From a virus, in IMG/VR virus record IMGVR_UViG_3300031974_001216, positions 1 to 31,397 of that record: a stretch of DNA of 31,397 nt, one strand, 5' to 3'. Every line of letters starts with the position of its first letter. Within the stretch, counting starts at the first letter, position 1. This document shows, piece by piece, positions 1 through 5,361 of the stretch. The notes beneath the pieces were generated by a model. It did no database searches and was not told where the DNA came from. It saw only the letters and a list, made by a program, of their open reading frames with translations. The position numbers and the translations under genes were made by a program.

Positions 1-152
1 CCCGAAAAAAGGTCCCCCCCCCCTCGCGTGAATGCGTCCGGCATTGGCAAAGCGCCCCAGTAACCCGGCCCACCCAGTTTAGAATGATTTCAAATTGCAT
101 CTGGTAGCGCGGATCGAGCGCCTAGTTGCGAGACGTTCGCAAAGATAATGGC

Positions 153-181
153 TTGACCCATGTAATCCCATGTGGTCCTAT
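153..181 (+). promoter_or_regulatory. Candidate promoter P1 (TTGACC-N17-TCCTAT)
   Basis: A -35-like TTGACC (153-158) is followed after 17 bases by TCCTAT (176-181), with TGG just upstream giving an extended -10. The spacer holds AATCCCATGTGG, shared with other early intergenic sites near 1491, 3336 and 3378. It lies 28 bases before the first gene. The -10 is a weak match, so the support comes mainly from the shared spacer motif and the position. Confidence 0.45.
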
Positions 182-209
182 GGATTAACGGATGAACACG
201 GAGGTTCAC

Positions 210-443
210 ATGTCCAAACGCGAAGCACTCTTTACCGCCATGCGCGGTCGCATTTTCAAAGCCACTTTCACCAAGGCTGACGGATCGATCCGTCAGGCAT
301 GGGGCCAGTTGATCGAGGATGACCGGCTGGTCGACCATCCCAACACGGTCACTTTCATCGATTTTGGTCTCGGCAAGCCACGTCGCGCCAAGCTCGATCT
401 GCCCCACGAATTCCGGTCAGGCAAGACCGTTCACAAAGGTTAG
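210..443 (+). CDS. Small DUF2693-like phage protein
   Basis: This encodes a 77-residue basic protein. The centre (FKATFTKADGSIR, then a short strand ending in FIDFG) resembles the small SH3-like DUF2693 phage family, whose role is unknown; the assignment is from pattern memory only. I chose the ATG at 210 over the one at 192 because ACACGGAGGT lies 5 bases upstream of it. The same extended ribosome binding site precedes the genes at 534, 1546 and 3440. It is the first gene after promoter P1, and a UUCG hairpin and a hammerhead ribozyme follow its stop codon directly. Confidence 0.7.
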   Translation: MSKREALFTAMRGRIFKATFTKADGSIRQAWGQLIEDDRLVDHPNTVTFIDFGLGKPRRAKLDLPHEFRSGKTVHKG

Positions 444-456
444 GGCTTCGGCCCTA
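441..456 (+). other. UUCG tetraloop hairpin before the ribozyme
   Basis: TAGGGC (441-446) and GCCCTA (451-456) form a 6-bp stem around TTCG, a very stable RNA tetraloop. No T-run follows, so it is not a normal terminator. Its last two bases are also the outer bases of stem III of the hammerhead, so the two structures compete at that edge or stack on each other. It could protect the 3' end left on the upstream mRNA after ribozyme cleavage. Confidence 0.7.
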
Positions 457-507
457 CCGTCCGACAGTGTGCACTGTCGCTGATGAGGCCAAAAGGCCGA
501 AACGGTA
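455..507 (+). ncRNA. Type III hammerhead self-cleaving ribozyme
   Basis: All conserved parts are present in order. Stem III is UACCGU (455-460) with ACGGUA (502-507), open at the ends, which makes it type III. C461 is the cleavage-site base, so the cut is expected between 461 and 462. Stem I is CGACAGUG (462-469) with CACUGUCG (472-479). The core CUGAUGA is 480-486. Stem II is GGCC (487-490), loop AAAA, GGCC (495-498). GAAA is 499-502, with A502 pairing U460. Every stem is perfectly paired and no core base deviates. It lies between two early genes, so it should split their shared transcript 73 bases before the second start codon. Loops I and II are very short, so tertiary contacts that speed cleavage may be weak. 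Confidence 0.93.
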
Positions 508-533
508 AACCAGACATGACCACGGAGGTTGAT

Positions 534-971
534 ATGTCTATTTCTAGAGTGTTCCTCGATATCGAGGATGTTGTTGAGGTCGAGCTTGAGCGTAAGGACG
601 GCAAGCTTTTCATCTGGTACTGGCATGGCGCGGATCGTGCCATCGGTCATTTTGCGCTACACGGCCAGCCCGAGGTGTTCGTCAAGGATGCCGAAGGTCG
701 CCGCGACATCGAAGACGCCGAGATCGAGGTCGAGGTCGAAGCGGAGTATGTTCCGAAGACCGGACCCGAGACCCGCGCTCGGGTGATCGAGCTTCTCTCG
801 AACACGCGCGAAGGCTACACGGTCGAGCAGCTTGTCACGTTCGTCCCGAACATCACCACCAAGTCGTCTATGTGGACCGTGCTGCACGATCTCCGCAAGA
901 CCGGCGTCGATGTCCGTAAAGGACCGTCGCGGTTTGGTGGCAAAGCGCGGGCCTTCTGGATCGCGTCCTAA
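534..971 (+). CDS. Phage protein with C-terminal winged-helix-like domain
   Basis: This encodes a 145-residue protein. The N-terminal half is beta-rich and acidic (a Glu/Val run around residues 60-72). The C-terminal 65 residues, beginning TRARVIELLSNTREGYTVEQL, read like a winged helix: helix, turn, helix, then a basic wing (KGPSRFGGKARAFWI). This suggests nucleic-acid binding, possibly regulation, but no named family is recognised. I chose the ATG at 534 because CCACGGAGGTT lies just upstream; an in-frame ATG at 483 falls inside the hammerhead core. Ribozyme cleavage would leave this gene with a 72-base leader starting in stem I. A strong terminator follows the stop. Confidence 0.75.
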   Translation: MSISRVFLDIEDVVEVELERKDGKLFIWYWHGADRAIGHFALHGQPEVFVKDAEGRRDIEDAEIEVEVEAEYVPKTGPETRARVIELLSNTREGYTVEQLVTFVPNITTKSSMWTVLHDLRKTGVDVRKGPSRFGGKARAFWIAS

Positions 972-1017
972 CCGGTTACCTCCGGAGACCGGGCCAGCTT
1001 GCGCTGGCCCGGTTTTT
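972..1017 (+). terminator. Intrinsic terminator with overlapping alternative hairpin
   Basis: ACCGGGCCAGC (988-998) and GCTGGCCCGGT (1003-1013) form an 11-bp GC-rich stem with loop TTGC followed by five Ts. Just upstream, CCGGT (972-976) can pair instead with ACCGG (988-992), which would break the base of the terminator stem. The region between holds TTACCTCCG (976-984), an anti-Shine-Dalgarno-like sequence. Confidence 0.85.
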
Positions 1018-1040
1018 CCAACCCAACACGGAGAAGAAGA

Positions 1041-1196
1041 ATGACACAGGAAGATATGATCGAGCTTGCGAAGCAGGCCAAATTCAAGATCGAGTTTATG
1101 GCACTCATGCTACTCGCGGATCGTAAGGACATGGCGGCATCCGCCTACGAGGAAGCACTAGCCAACCTCAGGGCAATCATCGGAGAGGAATCATGA
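1041..1196 (+). CDS. Hypothetical 51-residue protein
   Basis: This encodes a short, mostly helical protein (MTQEDMIELAKQAKFK at the start) of no recognised family. ATG 1041 is chosen because ACACGGAG, a shortened form of the extended ribosome binding site of nearby genes, lies a few bases upstream. The gene begins 24 bases after the preceding terminator and I see no promoter between them, so expression probably needs readthrough. Its stop overlaps the next start (ATGA), so the two genes are probably translated together. Confidence 0.65.
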   Translation: MTQEDMIELAKQAKFKIEFMALMLLADRKDMAASAYEEALANLRAIIGEES

Positions 1197-1378
1197 GCTT
1201 CGATGCATGGTATAAAGAGTGCGACGGGATAGTATCCCGTCGCCTCGGCGTCGGTGTCGAAGACCTGCCCGACGCGCCTTGGCGGGACTATCACGAGGAT
1301 GGCCTCACGCCGAGCGAAGCCATCGAGTGCGCCAAAGAAGATGCATGGGATGACTACCTAGTCCCCGGCGTCCTGTAA
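1193..1378 (+). CDS. Small acidic phage protein, possibly DUF5419-like
   Basis: This encodes a 61-residue acidic protein. The core VGVEDLPDAPWRDYHEDG followed by an SEAIE helix resembles a small phage family of unknown function that I remember as DUF5419; the match is tentative. The start overlaps the preceding stop as ATGA. An intrinsic terminator begins six bases after the stop codon. Confidence 0.65.
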   Translation: MSFDAWYKECDGIVSRRLGVGVEDLPDAPWRDYHEDGLTPSEAIECAKEDAWDDYLVPGVL

Positions 1379-1384
1379 CTATCG

Positions 1385-1417
1385 GCCCCCGGCCTCGAGG
1401 CTGGGGGCTTCTCTTTT
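1385..1417 (+). terminator. Intrinsic terminator
   Basis: GCCCCCGGCC (1385-1394) pairs with GGCTGGGGGC (1399-1408) around TCGA, with one G-T wobble in the stem. A pyrimidine-rich tail containing two short T-runs (TTCTCTTTT) follows. It closes the 1041-1378 gene pair. Confidence 0.8.
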
Positions 1418-1444
1418 CCCTGGGCACCGGCGCCGCCTTCATAA

Positions 1445-1475
1445 GCCGCAGGGCGCAGGGCGCAAGGCCCGCAGG
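1445..1475. repeat. GC-rich heptamer repeats, left cluster
   Basis: Two perfect GGGCGCA units (1451-1457 and 1458-1464) are flanked by the related GCCGCA and CCCGCAGG. The same unit recurs in a longer cluster at 2206-2311 on the other side of the gene at 1546-2133. The cluster lies in a non-coding stretch just upstream of promoter P2. Confidence 0.75.
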
Positions 1476-1484
1476 ATTATTGTT

Positions 1485-1512
1485 TTGATTACATGGGATT
1501 ATGTGGTAGTAT
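1485..1512 (+). promoter_or_regulatory. Candidate promoter P2 (TTGATT-N16-TAGTAT)
   Basis: TTGATT (1485-1490) and TAGTAT (1507-1512) are 16 bases apart, with TGG directly before the -10 as in an extended -10 promoter. The spacer is ACATGGGATTATGTGG, which contains the early-region motif and is itself an imperfect dyad (ACAT...ATGT). It lies 34 bases before the gene at 1546. Confidence 0.55.
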
Positions 1513-1545
1513 TCTAGGACATGGAAAAACACGGAGGTTTATACC

Positions 1546-2133
1546 ATGCTTTCTAACGTCTCAAAAATGCCGGGCAAATCTATATCCCGGTCAGCGTTCC
1601 GGTGCGGGGTTGGCAGCAAGCTTGCCGAGGTGCCGGGGTCCGTCTGCTTTGATTGCTACGCGCGCAAGGGCATGTATCGCATGCCGAACGTAGTAAACAA
1701 GATGGAAGAGCGCGAAGAGTTCTTTCACGCCATTGATTTTGTCCCGCGCATGATCGCGCTACTGACCCGGACGCGCGCGCCAGAGTTTCGCTGGTTCGAT
1801 TCCGGAGACGTGGAAGACGTTCGCATGGGGCTGAACATTCTGGACGTATGTGAGGCCACGCCGAACAAGCAACACTGGATTCCGTCGAAGGAATACCAGA
1901 TCTGGGCCAAGGTTCTGAAGATTCGCAACCTGCCCGACAATGTCACCTTGCGGATCTCTGCCCCAATGGTGGACGGACCGCCGCCCAAGGCATGGCAGAA
2001 CACCAGCACGGTCACCGCCGGCGATAACATCACGGGCCATGCATGCCCCGCGCCAGAACAAGACGGTAAATGTGGCCCGTGCCGCGCCTGTTGGGATCGG
2101 TCGGTCGCCAATGTCACCTATCACAAGCACTAG
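1546..2133 (+). CDS. GP88-family cysteine-rich phage protein
   Basis: This encodes 195 residues. The block GSVCFDCYARKG (C34, C37) followed by YRMPNVV, the central RWFDSGDVED, IPSKEY and a C-terminal Cys cluster (C167, C176, C179, C182) fit the GP88 family first named from mycobacteriophage gene 88. No function is established for that family; the Cys pattern suggests a metal or iron-sulfur site, which is inference. Start ATG 1546 follows ACACGGAGGTT. The gene is a single-gene unit with its own promoter and a perfect palindromic terminator, and heptamer repeats occur both upstream and downstream, as if it formed a cassette. Confidence 0.75.
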   Translation: MLSNVSKMPGKSISRSAFRCGVGSKLAEVPGSVCFDCYARKGMYRMPNVVNKMEEREEFFHAIDFVPRMIALLTRTRAPEFRWFDSGDVEDVRMGLNILDVCEATPNKQHWIPSKEYQIWAKVLKIRNLPDNVTLRISAPMVDGPPPKAWQNTSTVTAGDNITGHACPAPEQDGKCGPCRACWDRSVANVTYHKH

Positions 2134-2148
2134 GAGCTTCCTCCGGGG

Positions 2149-2181
2149 AACAGGGACGGTCTATAGACCGTCCCTGTTTTT
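2149..2181. terminator. Palindromic terminator between convergent genes
   Basis: A perfect 30-bp palindrome (2149-2178) centred on TATA gives a stem of at least 12 bp. Five Ts (2177-2181) on the + strand make it a strong terminator for the GP88-type gene. The opposite strand has only a short T-run. The stop codon of the convergent nuclease gene (2161-2163) lies inside the palindrome. CCTCCG at 2140-2145 lies directly before it. Confidence 0.85.
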
Positions 2182-2628
2182 ATTCATGCCCGCGCCATCA
2201 TCATCGGGCGCAGGACGCAGGACGCAGGACCATCGATCATGGGCCGCAGCGCGCAGGGCGCAGGGCGCAGCGCCTATATCACCGCACCATAGGGCCGCAG
2301 GACGCAGGACCGAGAGCCGCGAACCGTGCAACTCGGGCGCTAAACCACCGTCAAACAAAAATACAAGGCCGGTCGGCGGCTCGTGGACCAAGAAAAAACT
2401 TACACCACCACAGCGGGAATGCCCCAGATGCCAAGCAATCTGGGATTTTGAGATAGAAAAGCGGTCATTGTTGGTAATTTTTAGTTCAGCCCACACCGGC
2501 ACACCATCCATGCACAGATATACGTCTGGCATCCCCTCACCGGCACGGTTTTCAATCCGCTGGCAATGGGTCTTTTTCGGTAACTTCTGCCTCAATGAGC
2601 TCCATAGCTGGCGTTCTGTTCGAGGCAT
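2161..2628 (-). CDS. PD-(D/E)XK (VRR-NUC-like) nuclease
   Basis: This encodes 155 residues. The nuclease core is RIENRAGEGMPDVYL, then WAELK: E26, P34-D35, E48 and K50, followed by SKSQIAWH (Q63). This is the VRR-NUC/Holliday-resolvase-like layout seen in stand-alone phage nucleases. ATG 2628 is chosen because AGAGGG precedes it with normal spacing. The start lies inside the end of the small terminase gene, so the two are coupled. After residue ~104 the sequence is encoded by GC-rich heptamer repeats (residues ~106-141) and looks unlike the family, so the original C-terminus may have been replaced. A role in DNA branch cleavage or packaging is inferred. Confidence 0.78.
   Translation of the reverse strand: MPRTERQLWSSLRQKLPKKTHCQRIENRAGEGMPDVYLCMDGVPVWAELKITNNDRFSISKSQIAWHLGHSRCGGVSFFLVHEPPTGLVFLFDGGLAPELHGSRLSVLRPAALWCGDIGAAPCALRAAAHDRWSCVLRPAPDDDGAGMNKNRDGL
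2206..2311. repeat. GC-rich heptamer repeats, right cluster (three blocks)
   Basis: Block A (2206-2231) is GGGCGCA followed by two GGACGCA units and GGACC. Block B (2241-2274) is GGGCCGCA, GCGCGCA and two GGGCGCA units. Block C (2292-2311) is GGGCCGCA, GGACGCA and GGACC, echoing the end of block A. The unit is GGRCGCA. The blocks lie inside the 3' end of the nuclease reading frame and match the left cluster at 1445-1475. Confidence 0.85.
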
Positions 2629-3091
2629 CTTCAACCCTCTTCATATTGTCAAAAGCATGTGGGTGCCGCTTGCGAAGGTCATCGAGTCGGGCAACGATCT
2701 CTTCTCGCGACAGTTGGTCAAGCTGGTGGATGTGCTGTTGCTCACGCCGGTCGATGGTCAGGCCACCGAGAGCGGATCGAATCTTCTCAGCGTTGATGGC
2801 GGCAGAGAATTGACCAGACTCTTCTGCCCCGCGCGACAGTTCGTCGAGGCGTTTCAGTTGTCCGACAAGAGTGACACCGTATTTCCGCTCCCGCTCTTCC
2901 CGCAGTTCTTTGATCAGGTCAGTGACCAGCGGGTAGGACGTACCGTCCAGCAGTTTATAGGCATGTTGCTTGGCGGCGTCGGGCGAGTAGCCAGCCAGCC
3001 TAGCGCACTCGGCATTACTGTATCGCCCCTCGACGTAGTACCTAGCAAACTCTCGTTGCCTGTTGGTCAGGCCAGCGGTCTTTTTTGGCAA
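2552..3091 (-). CDS. terS: Terminase small subunit
   Basis: This encodes 179 residues. The N-terminus (LTNRQREFARYYVEG, then NAECARLAGYSPDAAKQHA) is the helix-turn-helix DNA-recognition domain of the Terminase_2 small-subunit family, followed by a charged helical region that normally drives ring assembly. It would select viral DNA and stimulate the large subunit during packaging. The start is TTG 3091, preceded by AGGGGG at suitable spacing; no better ATG lies near. Only the small subunit is present here; the large subunit is not in the window. The gene is far from the other late genes and is followed by an overlapping nuclease gene. Confidence 0.85.
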   Translation of the reverse strand: MPKKTAGLTNRQREFARYYVEGRYSNAECARLAGYSPDAAKQHAYKLLDGTSYPLVTDLIKELREERERKYGVTLVGQLKRLDELSRGAEESGQFSAAINAEKIRSALGGLTIDRREQQHIHQLDQLSREEIVARLDDLRKRHPHAFDNMKRVEDASNRTPAMELIEAEVTEKDPLPAD

Positions 3092-3100
3092 GGTGAGCCC

Positions 3101-3120
3101 CCTATAGGTTTTTCTGTGGG
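3101..3120 (+). repeat. 20-bp inverted repeat, left copy
   Basis: CCTATAGGTTTTTCTGTGGG is the reverse complement, with one mismatch, of 3284-3303. The copy sits 10 bases upstream of the terS start codon. Confidence 0.9.
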
Positions 3121-3223
3121 TTTTTGTTTTTCGCAGAGCAAAGGGTCGCGCGAGCGGTTTTGCTCGCTATGTAGTGGGACGAACGGTACGAAGTGGGACG
3201 GGAATTTGTTAGTAAAAACAACG

Positions 3224-3250
3224 CTCGTACCACTCGTACCACTCGTACCA
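3224..3250 (+). repeat. Tandem 9-mer array, three perfect copies
   Basis: CTCGTACCA occurs three times in a row (3224, 3233, 3242). The reverse complement of its core, GGTACGA, occurs at 3185-3191, so the array could fold back on it or serve as iteron-like binding sites. Confidence 0.9.
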
Positions 3251-3259
3251 CCATTTCCC

Positions 3260-3283
3260 AAAAATTTTTTCAAAAAAGTTTTT
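3260..3283. repeat. A/T-only hairpin
   Basis: AAAAATTTTTT (3260-3270) and AAAAAAGTTTTT (3272-3283) form an 11-bp stem with one bulged G, in a genome that is otherwise fairly GC-rich. It could be an easily melted segment or a weak bidirectional terminator. Confidence 0.7.
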
Positions 3284-3303
3284 CCCACAGAAAAAGCTAT
3301 AGG
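3284..3303 (-). repeat. 20-bp inverted repeat, right copy
   Basis: CCCACAGAAAAAGCTATAGG is the partner of 3101-3120, with 19 of 20 bases complementary; 163 bases lie between the two copies. Confidence 0.9.
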
Positions 3304-3328
3304 AGCTAACACATCTGCATTTTTCTGT

Positions 3329-3357
3329 TTGCATAACATGGGAAACTGTGGGATAAC
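3329..3357 (+). promoter_or_regulatory. Candidate promoter P3 (TTGCAT-N17-GATAAC)
   Basis: TTGCAT (3329-3334) and GATAAC (3352-3357) are separated by 17 bases. TGG precedes the -10. The spacer contains ACATGGGAAACTGTGG, 12 of 15 bases matching the core of the P2 spacer. It probably starts the long early operon at 3440. A further motif copy in the opposite orientation lies at 3378-3396. Confidence 0.5.
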
Positions 3358-3439
3358 CTATCTCATGAATTCGGACACCACATGGGATTCCCCACAATAA
3401 ACCACCAAGGTCCGAGGTTCAAGCTACACGGAGGTAGTA

Positions 3440-3748
3440 ATGAAAAAGCAGAACAACATCATCGAGAGTCTTGAGGCTCGGACCGCTGCACTGGGTGGCG
3501 AGTTTCGTGTCCAGCGTTACAAGTACATTCGCGAGGCGTTTGTGGAGATGCGGTTTGGTGACACGAACCTGACGATCAACATTGGCCCGAAGGGTGCGAT
3601 CAAATACTGCTCGTGGTTCTTCATCGATGCGAGTGGGCAGTGGTCTGTCCATCATGACGAGAAGTGTTTCACCGGCAAGCGCAATGGTGCGGAGATCGGT
3701 CGGTTCTTCAACCTGATGCAGAGATATGCAGTGAAGGAGGCAGCGTGA
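3440..3748 (+). CDS. Hypothetical early protein, 102 residues
   Basis: This encodes a basic protein with an N-terminal helix (NNIIESLEARTAALGG) and alternating strands (RYKYIREAFVEMRFGDTNL). I do not recognise a family. The start follows ACACGGAGGTAGTA, the extended ribosome binding site of the left-end genes. It is the first gene of the long early operon behind P3 and is coupled to the next gene by a TGATG overlap. Confidence 0.7.
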   Translation: MKKQNNIIESLEARTAALGGEFRVQRYKYIREAFVEMRFGDTNLTINIGPKGAIKYCSWFFIDASGQWSVHHDEKCFTGKRNGAEIGRFFNLMQRYAVKEAA

Positions 3749-4203
3749 TGAACAAGGTAGAGTTTTCGGCGGACACTGGTGCGCCAAGGATCATCATCCA
3801 ATCGAACCCATCGTGGGATGCGTGGGTGGATATCTGCGAGGCCGTGTGGGTCACGGCCTTGGAGGGTGGGTGCAATTACTGGATGGACTACATCCACATT
3901 CGTCATCTGGAGACGAGTGCCCCATACGCGAAGCTGCCGGAGGGCCGGTACTGGAGTCTGAAAGATGGTGGCGACATCATCAAGAACTTCAGCATCGTGG
4001 TTCACCACAACGCTGACGATTGGGGGTCCGGCGAGTCCGAGGTCACCGAGGCCAAGTCATTCGATGTGGTCACGGTTGGTATCAACAATCTGCCGCCGGA
4101 GATCAAGCTGTCGATCATGAATCCATACACCTGTGACATCGACGCCGAGATTGCGGACCAGATCGTGCAGACAGGTTTGTTCGGGAGTGCGGTCTATGGC
4201 TAA
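3748..4203 (+). CDS. Hypothetical early protein, 151 residues
   Basis: This encodes an acidic protein with Trp-rich N-terminal strands (SWDAWVDICEAVWV, GGCNYWMDYI). No family is recognised. ATG 3748 is chosen over an in-frame upstream start because AAGGAGG (3734-3740) precedes it and its A overlaps the preceding TGA stop. Confidence 0.7.
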   Translation: MNKVEFSADTGAPRIIIQSNPSWDAWVDICEAVWVTALEGGCNYWMDYIHIRHLETSAPYAKLPEGRYWSLKDGGDIIKNFSIVVHHNADDWGSGESEVTEAKSFDVVTVGINNLPPEIKLSIMNPYTCDIDAEIADQIVQTGLFGSAVYG

Positions 4204-4414
4204 ACACGGAAGTCCCGAGGACCGAGGTTCGGCGGACAGGTATTATGGTCGGCGGTACAACCCGCACTGGCACTGGTACAGCGATCATGGCTGTCAGACT
4301 GTGGAGTCCGAACACATGACCGTCGAGGAGATTGGTGAATACAACAAAGGTTGGCACGGCGAGACAGGCGAGAAGGTCTGGTTCGAGCCGAAGCCACAGA
4401 TGGAGGACTATTGA
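4196..4414 (+). CDS. Hypothetical early protein, 72 residues
   Basis: This encodes a short His/Tyr/Trp-rich protein (RYYGRRYNPHWHWYSDHG), followed by an acidic helix. No family is recognised. ATG 4196 overlaps the end of the preceding gene by 8 bases, consistent with translational coupling; the ORF opens earlier, but only in antiphase with that gene. Confidence 0.65.
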   Translation: MAKHGSPEDRGSADRYYGRRYNPHWHWYSDHGCQTVESEHMTVEEIGEYNKGWHGETGEKVWFEPKPQMEDY

Positions 4415-4415
4415 T

Positions 4416-4688
4416 ATGGCAGCGAGAATCATTGAGGCCGAGTACCATGTGCAGGCCACACACTTCTGGGAGATCAAGCACATCGAGGGGTGGCCGGTTG
4501 ATGCCGAGGGTCAGCCGCGTGAGATCGAAACGGCACATGACTTCTACATCAAGTGGGGGCTGCTGCATGTGCAGTGGCACAAGGACGGTCACAGGTTTGA
4601 GTACGAGCCGACTGCCGAGGAAAATGGTGACGGCATGGACTACAAGTGGCCTGACGCCGAGTACATCGATGGGGAGTTGGTGACATGA
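4416..4688 (+). CDS. Hypothetical early protein, 90 residues
   Basis: This encodes an acidic protein rich in Trp, His and Glu (HFWEIKHIEGWPVDAEG, LLHVQWHKDGHRFEYEP), probably a small beta-fold. No family is recognised. The start lies one base after the preceding stop, with TGGAGG nine bases upstream. The stop overlaps the next start (ATGA). Confidence 0.65.
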   Translation: MAARIIEAEYHVQATHFWEIKHIEGWPVDAEGQPREIETAHDFYIKWGLLHVQWHKDGHRFEYEPTAEENGDGMDYKWPDAEYIDGELVT

Positions 4689-5029
4689 GGTATTACGCAA
4701 AAGAACAGGTGCTGGATGCCGAGGGCAAGCACGTTTCAGATCGACTGACACCTGTGTGCAGTTCGATTGCCCGGCTGGAGAAGAGGTTGTTGCGGCATCG
4801 CGAGACCTTTCCGCTAGAGGAAGGCCAGCGGTTTGCGGGGAGGGTATATGTCTACGCCGCCAAGCGATACAGTGCCGCCGCGCACGGTGTCTACGAGATT
4901 GTGGACGGCAAGCTGAAGCGGCTCCGGAACAGTTCCCTTTGGAATTCTTTCGTGGACCCCGAGACGATGGACAGGGACCACACATATCCGAGTGTAGTGA
5001 ACCACTATGAGGAGGCAGACAATGGGTAA
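4685..5029 (+). CDS. Hypothetical early protein, 114 residues
   Basis: This encodes a basic protein starting MRYYAKEQVLDAEGK, with a central basic helix (SSIARLEKRLLRHRETF). No family is recognised. It is coupled upstream by ATGA overlap and overlaps the next gene by 8 bases. Confidence 0.65.
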   Translation: MRYYAKEQVLDAEGKHVSDRLTPVCSSIARLEKRLLRHRETFPLEEGQRFAGRVYVYAAKRYSAAAHGVYEIVDGKLKRLRNSSLWNSFVDPETMDRDHTYPSVVNHYEEADNG

Positions 5030-5228
5030 GGTAAGCGATTGGCTGATTGGCATGCAAGAGGATGCCACATGGATGAGCCGAGATTCGTGGGCCGCGAAGC
5101 ACGGTGCGACGAATCTGCGAGTCTATGACGAGGTGCAAGAGGACATGACAGGTCAGCGTTCTCCGACGCCTGAGATGTTGCAGGAACAGATCAACAAGTT
5201 AGAGGAGATATTCGGTGGCAAAGGTTGA
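5022..5228 (+). CDS. Hypothetical early protein, 68 residues
   Basis: This encodes a small helical protein (KVSDWLIGMQEDATWMS; C-terminal helix LQEQINKLEEIFGGKG). No family is recognised. ATG 5022 is chosen over 5007 because GAGGAGG lies at proper spacing before it. Confidence 0.65.
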   Translation: MGKVSDWLIGMQEDATWMSRDSWAAKHGATNLRVYDEVQEDMTGQRSPTPEMLQEQINKLEEIFGGKG

Positions 5229-5361
5229 CGACTACCAAGGCGTCGAGTGTGACTGGTGTGGACATACATGCTGGGAGCACACGACATTTTTCGGGGACAT
5301 CCGTTGCGACGAGTGTGCCTATGAAGACGAAACCTACAGAAGGGAGATTCTAGGTGACTAA
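5215..5361 (+). CDS. 48-residue zinc-ribbon protein, GTG start
   Basis: The gene is short but well supported. GTG 5215 follows AGAGGAG and overlaps the preceding stop. The product has two Cys pairs, CDWC (residues 13-16) and CDEC (33-36), plus a Cys and a His in between (HTCWEH), typical of a small treble-clef or zinc-ribbon fold. The role is unknown. Its end overlaps the next GTG start by 8 bases. Confidence 0.65.
   Translation: MAKVDDYQGVECDWCGHTCWEHTTFFGDIRCDECAYEDETYRREILGD

Larger units (their letters stand above)
3092..3439. other. Repeat-rich divergent intergenic region (candidate origin/control region)
   Basis: No credible gene lies in these 348 bases between the leftward terS and the rightward gene at 3440. 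It contains a 20-bp inverted repeat pair, a GCGAGC/GCTCGC hairpin (3150-3167), AGTGGGACG twice (3173 and 3192), a GGTACGA (3185) that can pair with the tandem array at 3224, an A/T hairpin (3260-3283), CTGTGGGATAA resembling a DnaA box, promoter P3 and two copies of the ACATGGGA motif. This density suggests a replication origin or a complex divergent control region. That is inference; no initiator gene is adjacent. Confidence 0.5.

Noticed and set aside
1-152. Possible gene or attachment site at the left edge
   Set aside because: No frame with a start site or protein-like content, and no repeat elsewhere in the window that would mark an attachment site.
3224-3250. Possible CRISPR-like array
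   Set aside because: The units are 9 bases long and directly adjacent with no spacers.
3067-3397. Leftward frames rich in WYE or TSG repeats
   Set aside because: The repeats only reflect the tandem 9-mer DNA array, no ribosome binding site is present, and the frames lie within the inverted-repeat control region.
1940-3400. 486-codon open frame on the + strand
   Set aside because: It runs antisense to terS and the nuclease, crosses the palindromic terminator and the repeat region, and has no protein-like composition or ribosome binding site.
4200-5138. 312-codon frame on the - strand
   Set aside because: It is a shadow of five coupled + strand genes with good ribosome binding sites.
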